Shown: piece by piece, positions 13,001 to 25,482 of the stretch | Layout: each line of letters opens with the position of its first letter | Position numbering within the stretch: position 1 is the first letter of the stretch | Assembly: GCA_010909165.1 (NCBI GenBank) | Contig: MU008158.1 | Coordinates: 1,575,478-1,639,477 of the forward strand | Reading direction: 5' to 3' | Length of the DNA stretch: 64,000 nucleotides | Origin: Anthoceros angustus | Taxonomy: Eukaryota; Streptophyta; Anthocerotopsida; Anthocerotales; Anthocerotaceae | Notes under the pieces: generated by a model | What the model was told of the DNA's origin: nothing | What the model saw: only the letters and a program-made list of their open reading frames with translations | Databases searched by the model: none | Position numbers and translations under genes: made by a program

Positions 13001-13560
13001 GCAAGTTCGAGCCTTCATCGGCTTAGTGGGATACTACAGATTCATCATTGATTTTGCAAAGAAGGCAGACCTCTCACGCAACCATCAAGAAAGATGTTCC
13101 TTTGACCGGACGCCGAGCGGCTGTGAAGCTCCTAAGTTTGAAAAGAGCTTGGCGGCGCACCGATTGCAACCCCCAACCGGGAAGAACCTTTTCATGTCTT
13201 TGTGGATGTATCGCCTATGCCATAGGGGCCATCCCGAGTCAACGTGATGGAAAGAAGCATGATAGGCCGATCTTCTATGCAGACGCCAACTTCGGATGCG
13301 TAACGGAACTACTCCACGAAAGAGAAGCTCTTGGCATCATCTATTCCTGCAAGAAATTTCGACACTATCTGCTGGCTTGCAAAGTTGTGTTCCATGTGGA
13401 CCATTTCGCACTGAAGTACTTGGTAAACAAACCCGATCTATCTGGACGAATCGCGCGATGGATACTGTTACTGTCAGGAATTCGATTATGAGGTGGAAAC
13501 ACGGGCTGGGAAGCAACATGTGAACGCCGACTTCATTTCTCGACTACGAATGAAGGGAAG
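13000..13560 (+). pseudogene. pol: Ty3/gypsy RT connection and RNase H remnant
   Basis: FIGLVGYYRFI at about 13,015-13,050 is the RT connection segment. An open frame 13,048-13,491 then carries RPIFYADANFG, REALGIIYSCKKFRHYLL and VDHFALKYLVNKPDLSGR, all hallmarks of the Ty3/gypsy RNase H. A KQHVNADFISRL end follows at about 13,510-13,545. RNase H removes the RNA template after reverse transcription. This is the least damaged part of the pol region. Confidence 0.85.
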
Positions 13561-13839
13561 CGTCACCAGTCTGAACGATAAGTTCCCAGATGAGGAGTTA
13601 GTAGCCATGGCCGAAAGCATGACCGAAGGAGGGCAGGAGGCACTGCAGGAAGGACAGACTAAGGAAACGGCAGAGCTCGGGGGCTCCTCCGGATATCGCG
13701 AGTGATCGAGAACCGGAGGGGACGCCACAGACCAAGGACACGCAACCCGACGTAAACCCCGACCGTAAGAGAAGCAGAGGCGGCGTGTCCGCGACACTTC
13801 ATCAACGCCGAGGTCGAGGTATTTAGAGCATGGGGAGTT

Positions 13840-14965
13840 GCCGTGGATTTATCAAAGGAAGGAGTTGTCAGATTCATACATGTGGCACACCATATTGCAG
13901 AAGGAGTATTGTACAAATTAAATGATGAGGTGATTCAAGATGTTTGGAGGGGAATGAGAAAGCCATGGTGATAGAAGCCTGCACACGAGGAAGCAGGAGG
14001 ACACTATTCCGCCACAATCACAACAAAGAAGATTCTAACCAGTGGTTTTGGTGGGATACAATGTATCGAGATGTATGGTTATTCATCGAGTTGTGATGCT
14101 TGTCGAACGGGAGGCCACGCCGACTGGCCTCTAACGTACATCCTACCACCGCACCTTTGAAAAATGGGGAATTGATTTTGTGGGACCTATTCGACCACCA
14201 ACGGACCAGCGACAAGACATTGGCGATGACATCGCACAAAGATGGTCGAGGCGACGAGGAAGGATGATGCGCCCACCGGCCAAGTTTTTGTTTGAACGGA
14301 TTATCACAAGGTATGGATGCCCACCGGAACTTGTTAGCGATCGAGGGACGATTTCAACAAAGATAATCGAGTCTGGATCGCTATTTCAACATTCGACATG
14401 TGAAGACTACGCCTTACAACCAAAGCCAACGGACTCACGGAGAAGACAAATGGGTTACTATGCAACATTTTGACAAAAGTGACGGTCCCATATGTATGAT
14501 CGATACCAAGCTACATCCGTGCTATGGGCTTTCAGGATCATGGAGAAGGTGACCACAAGAAGACACTACTATCTCGACATACAGATGTAATGCCGTAATT
14601 TGAGGTACCAACGATAGAATTATGGAAGATGAGCGAATGACGGTGGAAGATAGTGAAGCAAAGGGAAGAATTTGAGGCATGAGGAAACGGGACGATGCCT
14701 TAGAGGAGACACATGAGTACAGGTGAACAGAGGAAGGAGAGGCACGATGGGAGGCTTCACTCAGACCCTATAGTAGCGGGAGACTTGGTGCTCCTTTACG
14801 ATAGTAGGTATTTAGATTTTCCCGGAAGCTACACCGAGATGGATGGGGCCTATGGGTTGTGTACTATGAAAATGGGTCGGCTTGAAAGTTTATCGGGGAA
14901 CTACTTCCTACCAGAGTGAATGGGTGGAAGATCAAGAAGTACTTTACACTCGAGGATGTTTGGGC
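13840..14965 (+). pseudogene. pol: Ty3/gypsy integrase remnant
   Basis: Integrase inserts the cDNA. A zinc-binding-like H-C stretch is barely visible at 13,990-14,110. The catalytic core is clear: WGIDFVGPI at about 14,165-14,192 and FLFERIITRYGCPPELVSDR at about 14,286-14,345. The C-terminal part at 14,713-14,960 reads GDLVLLYDSRYLDFPG followed by a broken GPY/F-like module. Interrupted by frameshifts. It ends immediately before the polypurine tract. Confidence 0.8.
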
Positions 14966-14972
14966 GCAAACA

Positions 14973-14988
14973 AATGGGGAGAGGAGCA
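14973..14988 (+). other. Polypurine tract
   Basis: AATGGGGAGAGGAGCA immediately precedes the 3' LTR start. Purine-rich tracts in this place prime plus-strand DNA synthesis. Confidence 0.6.
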
Positions 14989-17900
14989 TGTGGAACGAAG
15001 AATTTTGGTCACCCAAGACGCGGGGGAGAGACCGACGCTGAGGATGAATAGTGGTTCGTGTAGGTAGTAGGTAGGTCGATAGACAGTAGGAAGATGGTAG
15101 GACGTCCGAGGGAGTTCGGACTTAATCGAATCGGCGTCTGTAGGAGGTTCGAGAAGTATGGGTAGATAGAAGCATATATAGGCATGATAGGTTCCAAAGT
15201 TCCTTGGACCATGGGGAGTAGGAATATTCGGGGATAGGAAGTTCCTTGGCCTTGAATTATTTAGGTTCCGCATGGCTATATATGCCAAAAGGGCTAAGTT
15301 GTAGATGGAAAATGGCTGGAGTTTTGAACCGGACACGGCGCCATCGGGAGGAGCGCCATTAAGGCGGTATGTACCGCAAACTCGTTAGCTGTGGTTTTGA
15401 ACCAGCGAACCGCAGTGGGCCGAGGGGAGTAAGTGAGTTGCGCTCAAGAAGGAAGGCAGTGAGCGCGCGGGCGCCAAGGCAGTCAAGGAGCGAACTGGCG
15501 CGAGAGGAGCGCGAGGCGCCATCGGCGAGCTAGCCGGGGCATGAGCGATTGGAAAGGAGTTCGAGGGGGGGATCCGCAGAGTGGGTGCTCGAGCGGAGGC
15601 GATGTGAGAGGCGCCGAGGTGAGCTTGAAGGCTACCACGCCAAAAGGCGCAAGGTGGAGAAGGCTGGAGGGGAGATTGAAGGGGCCAAGGCCACCTCTTA
15701 GTGGTTGCGTTGAGGCGACTGGAGGAGCGGGAAGCTCCCCTTGCTGCCTCACCCAAACCACCACCTCTTTGCTCTCCACTCTCTTAGCCTCGATAGATTA
15801 CTCCAATCTCTCCAATTTTGCTATCCTTGTGTGTGCTCCCCGTGCGATGGTAAAGATAGTGAGGACGGGGAACGGGGTACTCCCACGGGAGGAAACCTCC
15901 GCCACACCCACAAAGGGAAAAGGTAAGAAACACCCACCCCGAGTTCGAGTGTAGGCCGCCCAAATTTCACCTCGAGATTTGAGGCGCCACGCGCCCGAGA
16001 TGAAGATGGAATGGCTGTACTTGGTACTGGGTGGCACTTTCAGCCCCGCCTTGGTTCAGAGTGTGCGCGACGAATGAGAGTGACCAAGGCGACGGCCACC
16101 TGGAGGATGCGACAAAGCCATCCCGGGATGTGGAAGGTACGGCATTTCGTGATACGATTTGATACCGGAAGCCCACAAGGGAGGGATCATTCCGCGCCTA
16201 TTCTCCAAGAATCGAGATCCGAGGAGGTTATGAGCATGTTCCTACGACCAAAGGAGGAAGTATGGTCGCAAGGCAATGGCTGGAGGATCTCTTTGTTCAA
16301 GGAGCGGTGGAATTTATTCGCCAAGATATGGCTGACCATGCGGCGCGAGGAAGACGACTGGAAATTCCCATTTAATGATGATGTATGAGATGTCTGGAAG
16401 TTGGTGGATTGGGCCACCATTCTCAGATGAACAAAGGTTGCACAAACCATTTGGTGATGGAGGGAGCAAGAATCGCTTTGTCTCTACCTTCCTCGTACAC
16501 CTATATCGAGGGAGGAGGTTCTTACGAGTGGAAGAAGCCAAGATAGAAGCTACTCCGTGAGGGTAGCGGAAGGAGAGCCATCACGGCCCCAGGATGAAGA
16601 GACAGCAGGCCCCGGGCAAGAGACCGCCACGCCCATGAACCAACATGAGGCCTCGTGGATGAACCCAACAAGAGAAAGGGAAGAAGGCCATAGAAGCACC
16701 TCCTACGGAGGAAGGAGGAAAGGATACGAGACCACCTACCGAGGGTTGAGGATTGGAAGGCCGACAACACGGGTAGGAGTGAACCTCTACCAGAGGGACC
16801 TGTGGAGGAGGAGGACCCAGGGAGCTTTACCACCAAGAAGTAGTAACAAGACTTGAGGTGTGACGGAGAAGAACGCCGAGGAACGTTGGTGACCTACGCA
16901 CCAACGGAGGAGCAGAGGAAGTGTTTGAGAAGCCGGCATCCCACAGAGGGTAGTTGCCGAGTCAAGGAAGTGGGCGCAGGATCTATGGACGCCCTAGTGG
17001 ACCGTGTGAGGTGACCAAGTTCGTGGCGAACTCGAGACCTACGAAAGGAGCCGGAGGATGCCGAGAAGAAATTGAGAGGAGCTCAAAACCACCTCCGAGA
17101 AGCAACACTGCTAGATCCGCCAAAGAGCGACAGGATGACCACCAAGTTGGTGAATGTGGGAAATGATTGACCGTGTCTTAGGACAGAGGCAAAATCAGCC
17201 AAGAGGCCGAGGAGACCGCCAGGAAGGAGGCGTATGAAAGTTGGAAGCTACCTAGCAAGGGTAGGACACATCGAACGCAGCAAGGAGGAGGCAAGATTAC
17301 TAGCAAGGCCCGGACCTTGAAGACGAGAAGGACCTCCTACGAAGAAGAAGTTGCCATGGAGCAACGGAAGGAGCATTACAAGGAAAATACGACGCTTGGT
17401 GAAGGAACGACAAGGATGGGACAATGTGACTAAGGGTCACAAAGAGGAGCTCAGACAGAGAGAACTTTTGGAGCAAAGAACGAAGAAGGCCGACGACCTT
17501 ACCCACGCCTATGAAACGGAGGCAAGGAACGCCGGAAGGAGTTTTGATGGCCCAACGATCTTTGGAGGGTTCGGTCATTCGAGGAGGAGCGAGAGCGATC
17601 ACATAGTGAAACGATGGCGATGGAAGCCATGGAGAAAGATAAGGAGATTGGGAGGCTTGCCCGGAGTTGGAGAGAGCGGTAGTGGAGAAAGAGGCCGCAT
17701 TGGTAGGAGTGACAAATCGCCGGTGGGACGAAAAGGCCATCCCACTAAGGGTCCGCATCATGGACGACAAAAGAAGGAGAGTGGTAGGGTGGCGACCTAC
17801 AACAACCTCCGAAGCGATTGAGGAACGCCATGGAGGAAGACGAAGAAAGGACCTCACCGCTCGACGCCAAGTGGAATGGCAGCCCGGAGGTCAAACTTTG

Positions 17901-19278
17901 AGTTGGTACAAGGAAAGCAGCCGGGCTGGACATAGCCGAGCGAGCGAGTCAAGAAGCACCTCCTACGGAGGAAGGAGGAATGGAACCTCCCGAGACGGTG
18001 GAGCTACTGCCGGAGGAAGAGATGGATGGTAGGATGGTACTACCAAAGTTCCTACTGTAGGAACTGCTGAAGAGGAGGAGGTGACCAAGGAAGGGTACCT
18101 CCGGTCACGAAACCCAGCCGTGAGGGAAGGTACCCCATAGCAAGATCCAAACAGGTAGGAGACGAACCGCCTACCAAGAAGACGAGAATGAGGGGAGGAA
18201 CCCATCGAGGATGAACGAGTAGGAGGAATGGAACCTCCTACCACAAGGGAAGACCTACCAGAGGGGGCGACGAGGCGTGCTACTGTGCATAGTCCCGAGA
18301 AGACTCGGAGGTGGGCAAGGCTAAGCGACCCATCAAGGGGAAGACATTGAAGCGAGGTGAACAAAAGCGAACGAGGGATGTCGAGGACCTTTCAAGAGGA
18401 CGTTTTGTCCCAAGTGGTGCACACCTTGGGAAGTGTGAGTATTTAAGAGTGGCGGCAGATAGACAGACAGGACAAGGTGAGCTGGATCGAGAGAGGACGA
18501 ATCGTAATGACAAGAGTCCTATTGTTGGACTTGGCAAGTCGCCCTAGCATTAAACTAGCACGAGTGGCCGACTCACCTATAAAAGGGAGGGTGGAAGAAT
18601 GAATAAACACCGACCTTGCTTTGTCATGCATTCTTCGCCTCCGGCGCATCCCTTTGTGTGTGTGTAGACTGTCGCCAAGCGACGAGAAGGTGGGGTTGGT
18701 GAGGCCCTCGCGGTGGGGTTCGCCAACGCAGCTCCTCCTCTCGTGAAAGATTGTTGTTGGATGTGCTTTGTGTTTCAGGTGGCCCCTGCAGGTGATCGGC
18801 GCCGACTACGCCGCTGTGTGTCGCACGCAATCGGCCCGAGAGAAATACCCAGCTAGCCACCCTGTTGTGCCAGCGCAAGGGAGGCGCGCGCAACCGCGAA
18901 CGCTAGTAGAGTTAGATTTGGGGATCGAATGAAGTGAGTCTGTATGTGGTGGTCCGTGAGCTATGTTTCTTTTGAGAATGGTGAAGAGGTTGGCTATGGT
19001 GTGTCGTTGTAGAGTGAATTGACTGTAGTTGGCAGAGGAGAGTGTTGAGGTGGAGGGAATCTCGAAGGCGTGGAGCGCGCGGGCCGAGCAACCCAAAACG
19101 CATAACACCGCTTTGTTGCCCACACCGAGGACAAGTAGACCAAGTAATGACGAGAGAGTGAGAGGAACGACTCGCAAACAATCCAACCAAATCTCTTGGG
19201 ATCGAACCTCACGATTCAACGACTGTGGATAAGTGTGGCCACCGAGGCGAGCCCGGTGACCGAGGTAAACCTACCACA
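14989..19278 (+). repeat. 3' LTR (4,290 bp)
   Basis: Full-length direct repeat of 4,519-8,814 with the same TG...CA ends and the same internal order. TATA box at 18,578-18,585. It holds the broken equivalents of the 5' LTR protein-like region at about 16,230-16,670 and 16,860-18,060. An open stretch at 17,351-17,821 is in a different frame from its 5' counterpart because of indels and should not be called a gene. Confidence 0.88.
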
Positions 19279-21450
19279 CCTTCTCTCAATCTCCCTCGCC
19301 TTCAACTTCCAGGGCTTGCAGTAGCGACCGCAACTTGCCAATTCTTCCATCGAGGTATGCAATGGACCAATCTAGAGAATGCCTTGTGCATCTAGGAGGG
19401 AGAAGGCAAAGAGCTATAGCACCAATCACCATACTTTGTTTATTACGCGTGACTCGGAAGGACGCGGCGGTGACTTGTCATGTCCGTCAACGGTATGAAC
19501 GGGCACTAAACCATACCCATCCATTCCGCCAAGGCATGTGACAGGTCATCGAGTTTTATTGGGTGACAAAGATGAGAAGTACACGTAGTGATCAAAGAAG
19601 ACTTTCCCATCCCAGCGCTTTAATTACGGTAATCATATACCCCACATTGTGAGGTATAAACCGTCCCTAGTCACACGACGACGTGATCCGAGACGGCAAG
19701 AGCCAAGGGGCGACTCCATACCAGGTCCTTGATGGCCGACAAGAGGAGAGCAACCTCCGTCCATCATCCTTGATGGCCATGCCATCGATGTGGAACCGCA
19801 GCCCTCGTCCTTGATGGGCATCGCCGCTTCAGACCAGCAACAACGATGTGCAAACACTTCGCAATGATCCACAAAGCAGTGGGTGAGGGAGCGGAATGTT
19901 GCGGGTTCAAATGCGGATTCCACAACAACTTCACACCGCAGTATGAACTTGCGTTGGAGAAAAGGGCCAAACAAAAGTGTTCACATGCGCGGCGCCTCAG
20001 AGCACCCAATCCATACCGTGCGGTCACCCAACACCATGCCCGCACTGTAGAAGGGACCACCTCGCTAGAGAAGGAACCACTCGCCACCGAACGGCAAGAC
20101 GCGAGGGGATAGTGAGGAGACCACGCCGTGAAGGCGGGGACACCCCCAACATTCCCATATGATCCTTGATGGCCATCGATTTCAGCTGGCAAGATGGAGA
20201 CATGCACACACGCCTCGTCGCGAGCTACCGGGATACCCACGGTGGTTTCGACTAAGCTCGCTATGCATACTTGCACATGTCCGTATAGACGGCACAAGGT
20301 AGAGCGACGAGGGAGGCGTGTCACCGGAAGACAAGCTCGCCCTCGGATGAAGATGACCAAAACAAAGGTAGTAGCGTGAAGCGAGGGCAAGGTGGTGACA
20401 TTTAAAGCGGAACACGACGACCTTAGGCAGCCTCTTGTCCTCCGTGCCACATCGGGTTGCGGATGAGAGGATCTTGAATTTCAGCCGTCACATGTGAGAA
20501 AAGGAGACATGGGTCGGTATGGCAAACATCAATGTTGACGGTTGGCGGTAAATTCATGGAGGGGTGGCGCGGGGCAAATGGAAGCGAACACGGTAGATGT
20601 CATGTCTCCCAAGGTCCGGATATCCTTTATGCGGCGACGCCAGAGTGACGCCGAGCTGCCACATGGCGCCCCGCCAGAAGGTGTGAATACATGACACGCT
20701 CGCCATGTGACGCGCTTTGATTGGTGGATCGCACGGAGTCTCGAACGATGCACATCATTATATGGGAACGAATTGGCATATATGGCAAATTCACGGCCGG
20801 TCCTTCATTCATGGCATAATGAATGGGGCATTTAGTTTGCTTGAATGGCTCTCACGTGCCACCTACCGTCCTTGCACAATGGTGTAGAAGAAGTGACATC
20901 GAATAGAGAACGGGCGTCGTCAATGCACACGACCTTCGACATGGCATGTTTTCTACCATGCCCGCTTTTCAAATATTAAATGGCTTCACCACACCTTTCT
21001 TGGACAACGGTGGAGAAGACAAGTTTATGCGAGAGATAGGAGCCATTGTCTTGGTTCATGGGTTACAAGGCCATGACATTGTCATGGCCTTCAACATAGG
21101 GGACCATACATGGCATGCATGGAGGAATGGCAAGCCATGCGTGTGGCATAGCACGCCAGTCTCCTCCTCTCCTCCTCTCCTCTCCTCCTCCCCACCGCAC
21201 CGCCCGCCCCACGCACACACCACTCCCACACACCATGGCCACCGCCATACCGTCACCACGGCTCGGAATGTGGTCGCGACATCGCCGCATCGCTGGCTGG
21301 ATCGGTAGGCAATGTGGTATGCGAGAACGGGCAAAGCATAAAAATAGCAAATTAACACATGCATGGTCCGTGGAGCATGGCATGTTCTAAGCTGGTCTTG
21401 CCTTGAAATGGCATGCTACATCTGGGCATTACCCAGACGAAATGGCATTG
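19279..21450. other. Unassigned repeat-like region
   Basis: No recognisable gene. A 228-residue minus-strand frame at 19,764-20,450 has no domain I know and a composition rich in Ser, Arg, Cys and Ala, as expected by chance in GC-rich DNA. The words CATGGCATG and TGGCCATG recur. Likely part of a decayed transposon together with the array that follows. Confidence 0.35.
21067..21091. repeat. 25-bp near-perfect palindrome
   Basis: Arms AAGGCCATGACA and TGTCATGGCCTT flank a single T. The 12-bp arms match exactly. Could be a protein-binding site or hairpin inside a transposon. Confidence 0.7.
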
Positions 21451-21457
21451 TGAACAC

Positions 21458-21900
21458 TTGTCCACAAAGGGCAAATTCGCCCTTCCAAATGGTCATCCGT
21501 AATGGCCAAAATTGACATGAGGCAAAGACATGGTCATGACGAATGAGGAACATTTGTCCTTGGGTCATAAGTGATCATGCATGGGAATGTATTGTCCTTG
21601 GACCACGAACGGTAATGAACAATGGCAAATTAGTGTCCGTCGATCGAAAATGATCTTCCATAATGGAAACATTTGTCCTTGGCTCAAATGGTCATCCGAA
21701 TGGCCAAAATTGACATGAGGCAAAGACATGGTCATGACAAATGAGGAACATTTGTCCTTGGGTCACGAAATGACCATACATAACGGAATGTTTTGTCCTT
21801 GGACCACGAAATGCGCATGAGCAAAGGGAAATTATTTTCCTTCGATGCGATATGGTAATCCATAATGGGCTAAATTTGTCCTTGGATGACGAAAATCGTA
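21458..21900 (+). repeat. Degenerate ~40-bp tandem repeat array
   Basis: The core TTTGTCCTTGG followed by NNCACGAAATG recurs about every 39-43 bp. Cores lie near 21,551, 21,590, 21,630, 21,671, 21,748, 21,791, 21,834 and 21,876. A higher-order unit of about 195 bp (21,500-21,690 and 21,700-21,880) shares CCAAAATTGACATGAGGCAA. Such arrays are typical of the subterminal binding repeats of CACTA and some other DNA transposons. Confidence 0.65.
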
Positions 21901-22199
21901 TAAACACGGATGCCTATATATGCCAAACATGCATGGATGCCATATGTGCACGGTGGTGGTGGACAATCGAAGTTGCGCGGTGTTTTAGGCATGTGAATGC
22001 CACATGTACACATATAGGTGGTGGGCGCAAACTCCGAGTTTGTGCCTAAATCGGCATGCATGGCACATGAGCCACCGGCATGCCCTAGGACTTACCGCCT
22101 CTCTTCTCCTCTTGCCCTCTTCCCCATCACCACAGGGGTTACCTCACCGCCTTGTCCATCGCCACCGGAGTTCCTGCTCACTTTGCGGTTGTGCATGTG

Positions 22200-24700
22200 T
22201 GACTGCTGGCCTTCCCACCATGGTTTGGGACGTTGACTTTGAGGATTTGGTCAAGCCGCTAAGCTCGGAACAACGCCGCCAATCCGGCCGGATGTCCGCC
22301 ATAACGCCGCCGGAGGAGGAGCCCATCGACAGCGCTTGCGCCACTGCCGAGAGGGAGAGGCCGGAAGCCGGAAAATGGTCCACGAAGGGACTTGGCGCAG
22401 AGCGAGACGAAGCGCCCAACTACGGATGGAAGCACGCGCCGGATGGTGGAAGCGGCAAGTGAGGGCGCGGGCCGGAGAAAGCCGATTCCACAAGTGGAGA
22501 GGGTGGATGCCCATGGCGTGGAGCGGAAGCGCGGAGAGGTGGAGGTGCCGGAGGGAGAACCTTCACACAGAGTGGAGTCTGTCAAGAGGCGGGCGATGCT
22601 CGCGCGGCCGGAAGTGGAGTGGGTGTCTCAGTGGGGAGCTAACGCTCAAGCTTTCTGCAGGAGAGATTCCAAAGCTGCTGAGGAGGGATTCGCCAGGCCG
22701 ACATCCGAGGGAACGAGGACATTGGCCTTAGTCCGGAGCTTGAGGGCGTGGTCCAACTTGAGGAGCATGGTGGTGGTGCACAAGAGGGTGACCGTGGCTG
22801 CCGAGAGATGGCATACGTTTTGTGGACCTTCCGCGGTGGCGACGGACAACCCCAACAACGTGGCGGTGAGGGAGCCTTTGAGGGGAGGAGACTCTGCAGG
22901 TGGGAGTGGAGACCGGTCTGGTGGACGCGGGTTGCGGAGGAGGGCCAAGGAGCGCATGCCTATGATGGTGAGGAGGGCGGTGAGGAGGAGGACACCGGGC
23001 CGAGGATGGGGAGAGCGGAGCGAGGAGGAAGATGTGGAGATGGCGGATGCCGAGGTCGAGGAAGACATGCCGACTACATTGCCAGACATGAAATTGGAGA
23101 ATTGAGAGCACTGGCCGGTAAGCCATTAGACGATGTCATAGCCGTGTGTGCAGGCTACATGGGCGTGGTGGCGTACATGGCGTGAGCGATGCGATGGAGG
23201 GTGGATAGAGAATGAGGAGGAGGATGAAGAGTCGTCCGATGAGGAAGGACGAGTGAGGAAGGCCTTCCACCAGTGTTGGAGCTAGTGTGCAAAATGGAGT
23301 GATGGTGCCATGGTCGAGCCACGACGAAAGTTGAAAGACGGTGAGGAAGGTAGAGTATGAGTTTGCAAGTATAGAGCGCGAGGATATTGTGGCCAGTTTG
23401 CGTGCATCGCGGACAAGGAACCACAATGTGGGCAAGAAGGTGCAAGTGCAATTCGTGGAGGGAGAAGGAAGGATGCAAAATGGTTGCATCCGCCTAATGT
23501 GAGCACGAAGGCATGGAGAAAGGCGGAGCAAGCCGTGGTGACGCTGCACAAGCATGGGGGTGTGTGGCCAACACCACGAAGTCGCCGCAACGCCGGCAAG
23601 AATTGCGGCACGAGCATGGGACGAATCCCTTTGGTCCGAGGGAGCAAAGGAGTTCGAGAAACGGTATGTCCAACGGGAGGGAGCGCAACTCGGATGAGTT
23701 GAAGTGGGCAGCAAGGCATGGATTGGACAAAGATGCCGAGTAATCGAGTGGTAGCTGATTAATGGAATGCTTGGTTGTGATATGTAGGTTTCGCGTAGGA
23801 CGTGAGTCAAGTGATGCGTGTGCATGACCGCAGGGAAGAAGGAAGGGAACCGGTGGAAGGTGAAGGCCAGTCGTGAAGGAAGGCATGTAACCCAAGTGGA
23901 GAGAAGGAAGATGGAGGGAAGGTGCCAAACAGGGAGCGCCACCGTCAAGTGATGCCGGAGGCAACGTGGATGGTGGGGATCCCGGAGGTGTGATGGCGTG
24001 CACCGACAAGGCGATCACACGATCCGTGTCAAAAGCGTGAGTAGGGTGGCAACCCGATCGAGAGATTGAATGCTATTCGCTTGCCGTCAGTAATTGTGGA
24101 AGTGGTGATTTGGCAGCCTATGGGGCCGGAGTGAAGGGCTAGCCATTGAGGCTAGTGGGTCGAATGCCGCACGTAAGGTGGACCACACAGACGAAACGAG
24201 GAGGTGCCGAGCAAGAGGGTCAAGCAAAAGACAACGGTGTTGAAGCCGCAAGAGGAGTCCGAGTCTGACGGTGGCGAAGGGTGTAGGCGCAAGTGACATA
24301 GGAATGGTTGGTACATGGGTAGGGGGCCGTTTGTGGAGGGGAATGTAAATGGTCGAGATGTTTTCTGCGGACGATGGAGTCGCGGTCATGGGTGGACCGG
24401 TGATGGTCAATTAGCAACAAACAAGAGGGAATTGGTCGCCCACCTTTGTAGCCCGGCATTGACATAGCTGTCAGAATTGTGAAAGTGGTTATAGAGGTCT
24501 GGATAGGTGTAGGAAGATGTGGAGGAACCCGAAACCATTGGTGTTGGTCTCAAGAGTCACCAAGTGACGCCGCCGCCTCGAGGCACATGTTGGTGGTGCA
24601 GACGCATATGCCCATATCACGTGGAGTTCGCGCTGGAAACAAAGGTGCAAGGGATAGAGGACGATTGAAGTGTCCAAAAATTTGATTTAAATTGTCAATA
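22200..24700. other. Unassigned region with weak + strand coding look
   Basis: Plus-strand open frames (22,392-23,105 and shorter ones) are rich in Glu, Arg, Gly and Met, with an acidic EEEDVEMADAEVEED stretch near 23,040. They look like a disordered or transposon protein in broken frames. A 270-residue minus-strand frame at 23,136-23,948 has no domain text and is probably a shadow. I do not recognise a family on either strand. Confidence 0.3.
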
Positions 24701-25117
24701 AAATCAAACACTTAGATATGTAAGGTATGAGAGTGACGTAAGGGTTAGCACATATATATTATTATATAAACAAGTCTTGATGCCTATATCGCACGTACAT
24801 ACGTATACAAAGAGGCTGTAAATACACTAATATAATAGAAGTATAATGATGGATGTGTACATATAAACGTACACATACTTATGTCTTGAAGCCTACAAAC
24901 ATATATATGTATATTGAGTATATGCAAAGGAGGTAAAAGGAAGGAAGACAGCCCGGCGAGAGAGAGGTCATTGTAACAAGCAAGTTGAAAGAGGAATAGT
25001 GGAAGAGTATAAAATGGCTGATAGGGGAGGTCCTTCTCACATGAAGGAGGAGGAGAAGTGAAAGAGTATAAAAAGGGTGTGATAAGGGGGCAATAAATAG
25101 GAGGGTGAGGGAGAGGA

Positions 25118-25482
25118 GAGAGACCAAGTATTGTGTTAAGATGGGGTGAGAAGTGGATAAGAAAAGGACACCTTGAACACCAAGCCACCATAAAGTGTTG
25201 CAATATTGAAGTGGTACATGAAGTGAGAGACCAAGCATTGTGTTAGGATGGTGGGAGAAGGAAGAGAAAGAATGGACCAACTTAACACCAAGCCATCAAA
25301 CCATGCCGGAAGTTGGAAGTGGAAATTATTAACAATGCTTGTGAGAGAGGGGTGTACCCGTAAGGGAGGGGGAAGAGATAGTTCGTGTTAAGATGGCGCA
25401 CCAAACGGGACAGAACTAACAAACTTAATACCAACCCTCCAAAACATGTTGCAATGTGGAAGTGTAACAAAAAATTGCAACA
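25118..25482 (+). repeat. Three degenerate ~110-150-bp tandem units
   Basis: Units begin near 25,119, 25,225 and 25,376. Each has a GTGTTARGATGG word, then AACACCAAGCCA (or a close variant), then a GTTGCAATRTGGAAGTG-like end. Located between AT-rich DNA and the copia remnant; nature unknown. Confidence 0.5.

Larger units (their letters stand above)
4519..19278 (+). mobile_element. Ty3/gypsy LTR retrotransposon with 4.3-kb LTRs
   Basis: Two direct repeats, 4,519-8,814 and 14,989-19,278, both begin TGTGGAACG and end CTACCACA. They flank a 6.2-kb interior with a primer site, gag, protease, RT, RNase H, integrase and a purine tract, in the order typical of Ty3/gypsy (integrase after RT/RNase H). 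The flanks read CCCTT before the left LTR and CCTTC after the right, compatible with a decayed 5-bp target duplication. All coding parts are interrupted by frameshifts, so the copy is non-autonomous. The tRNA-Asp-like primer site recalls the plant Athila/Tat side of the family, but I did not see an env-like frame. LTRs of 4.3 kb are very long even for plants. Confidence 0.9.

Noticed and set aside
17351-17821. 156-residue frame in the 3' LTR as a gene
   Set aside because: Its frame differs from the 5' LTR counterpart because of indels; not an ancestral reading.
19764-20450. 228-residue minus-strand open frame
   Set aside because: No domain or conserved motif; composition fits a chance frame in GC-rich DNA.
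23136-23948. 270-residue minus-strand open frame
   Set aside because: Pro/Leu/Ser/His-rich text without motifs, opposite Glu/Gly/Arg-rich plus-strand frames; a shadow of codon bias.
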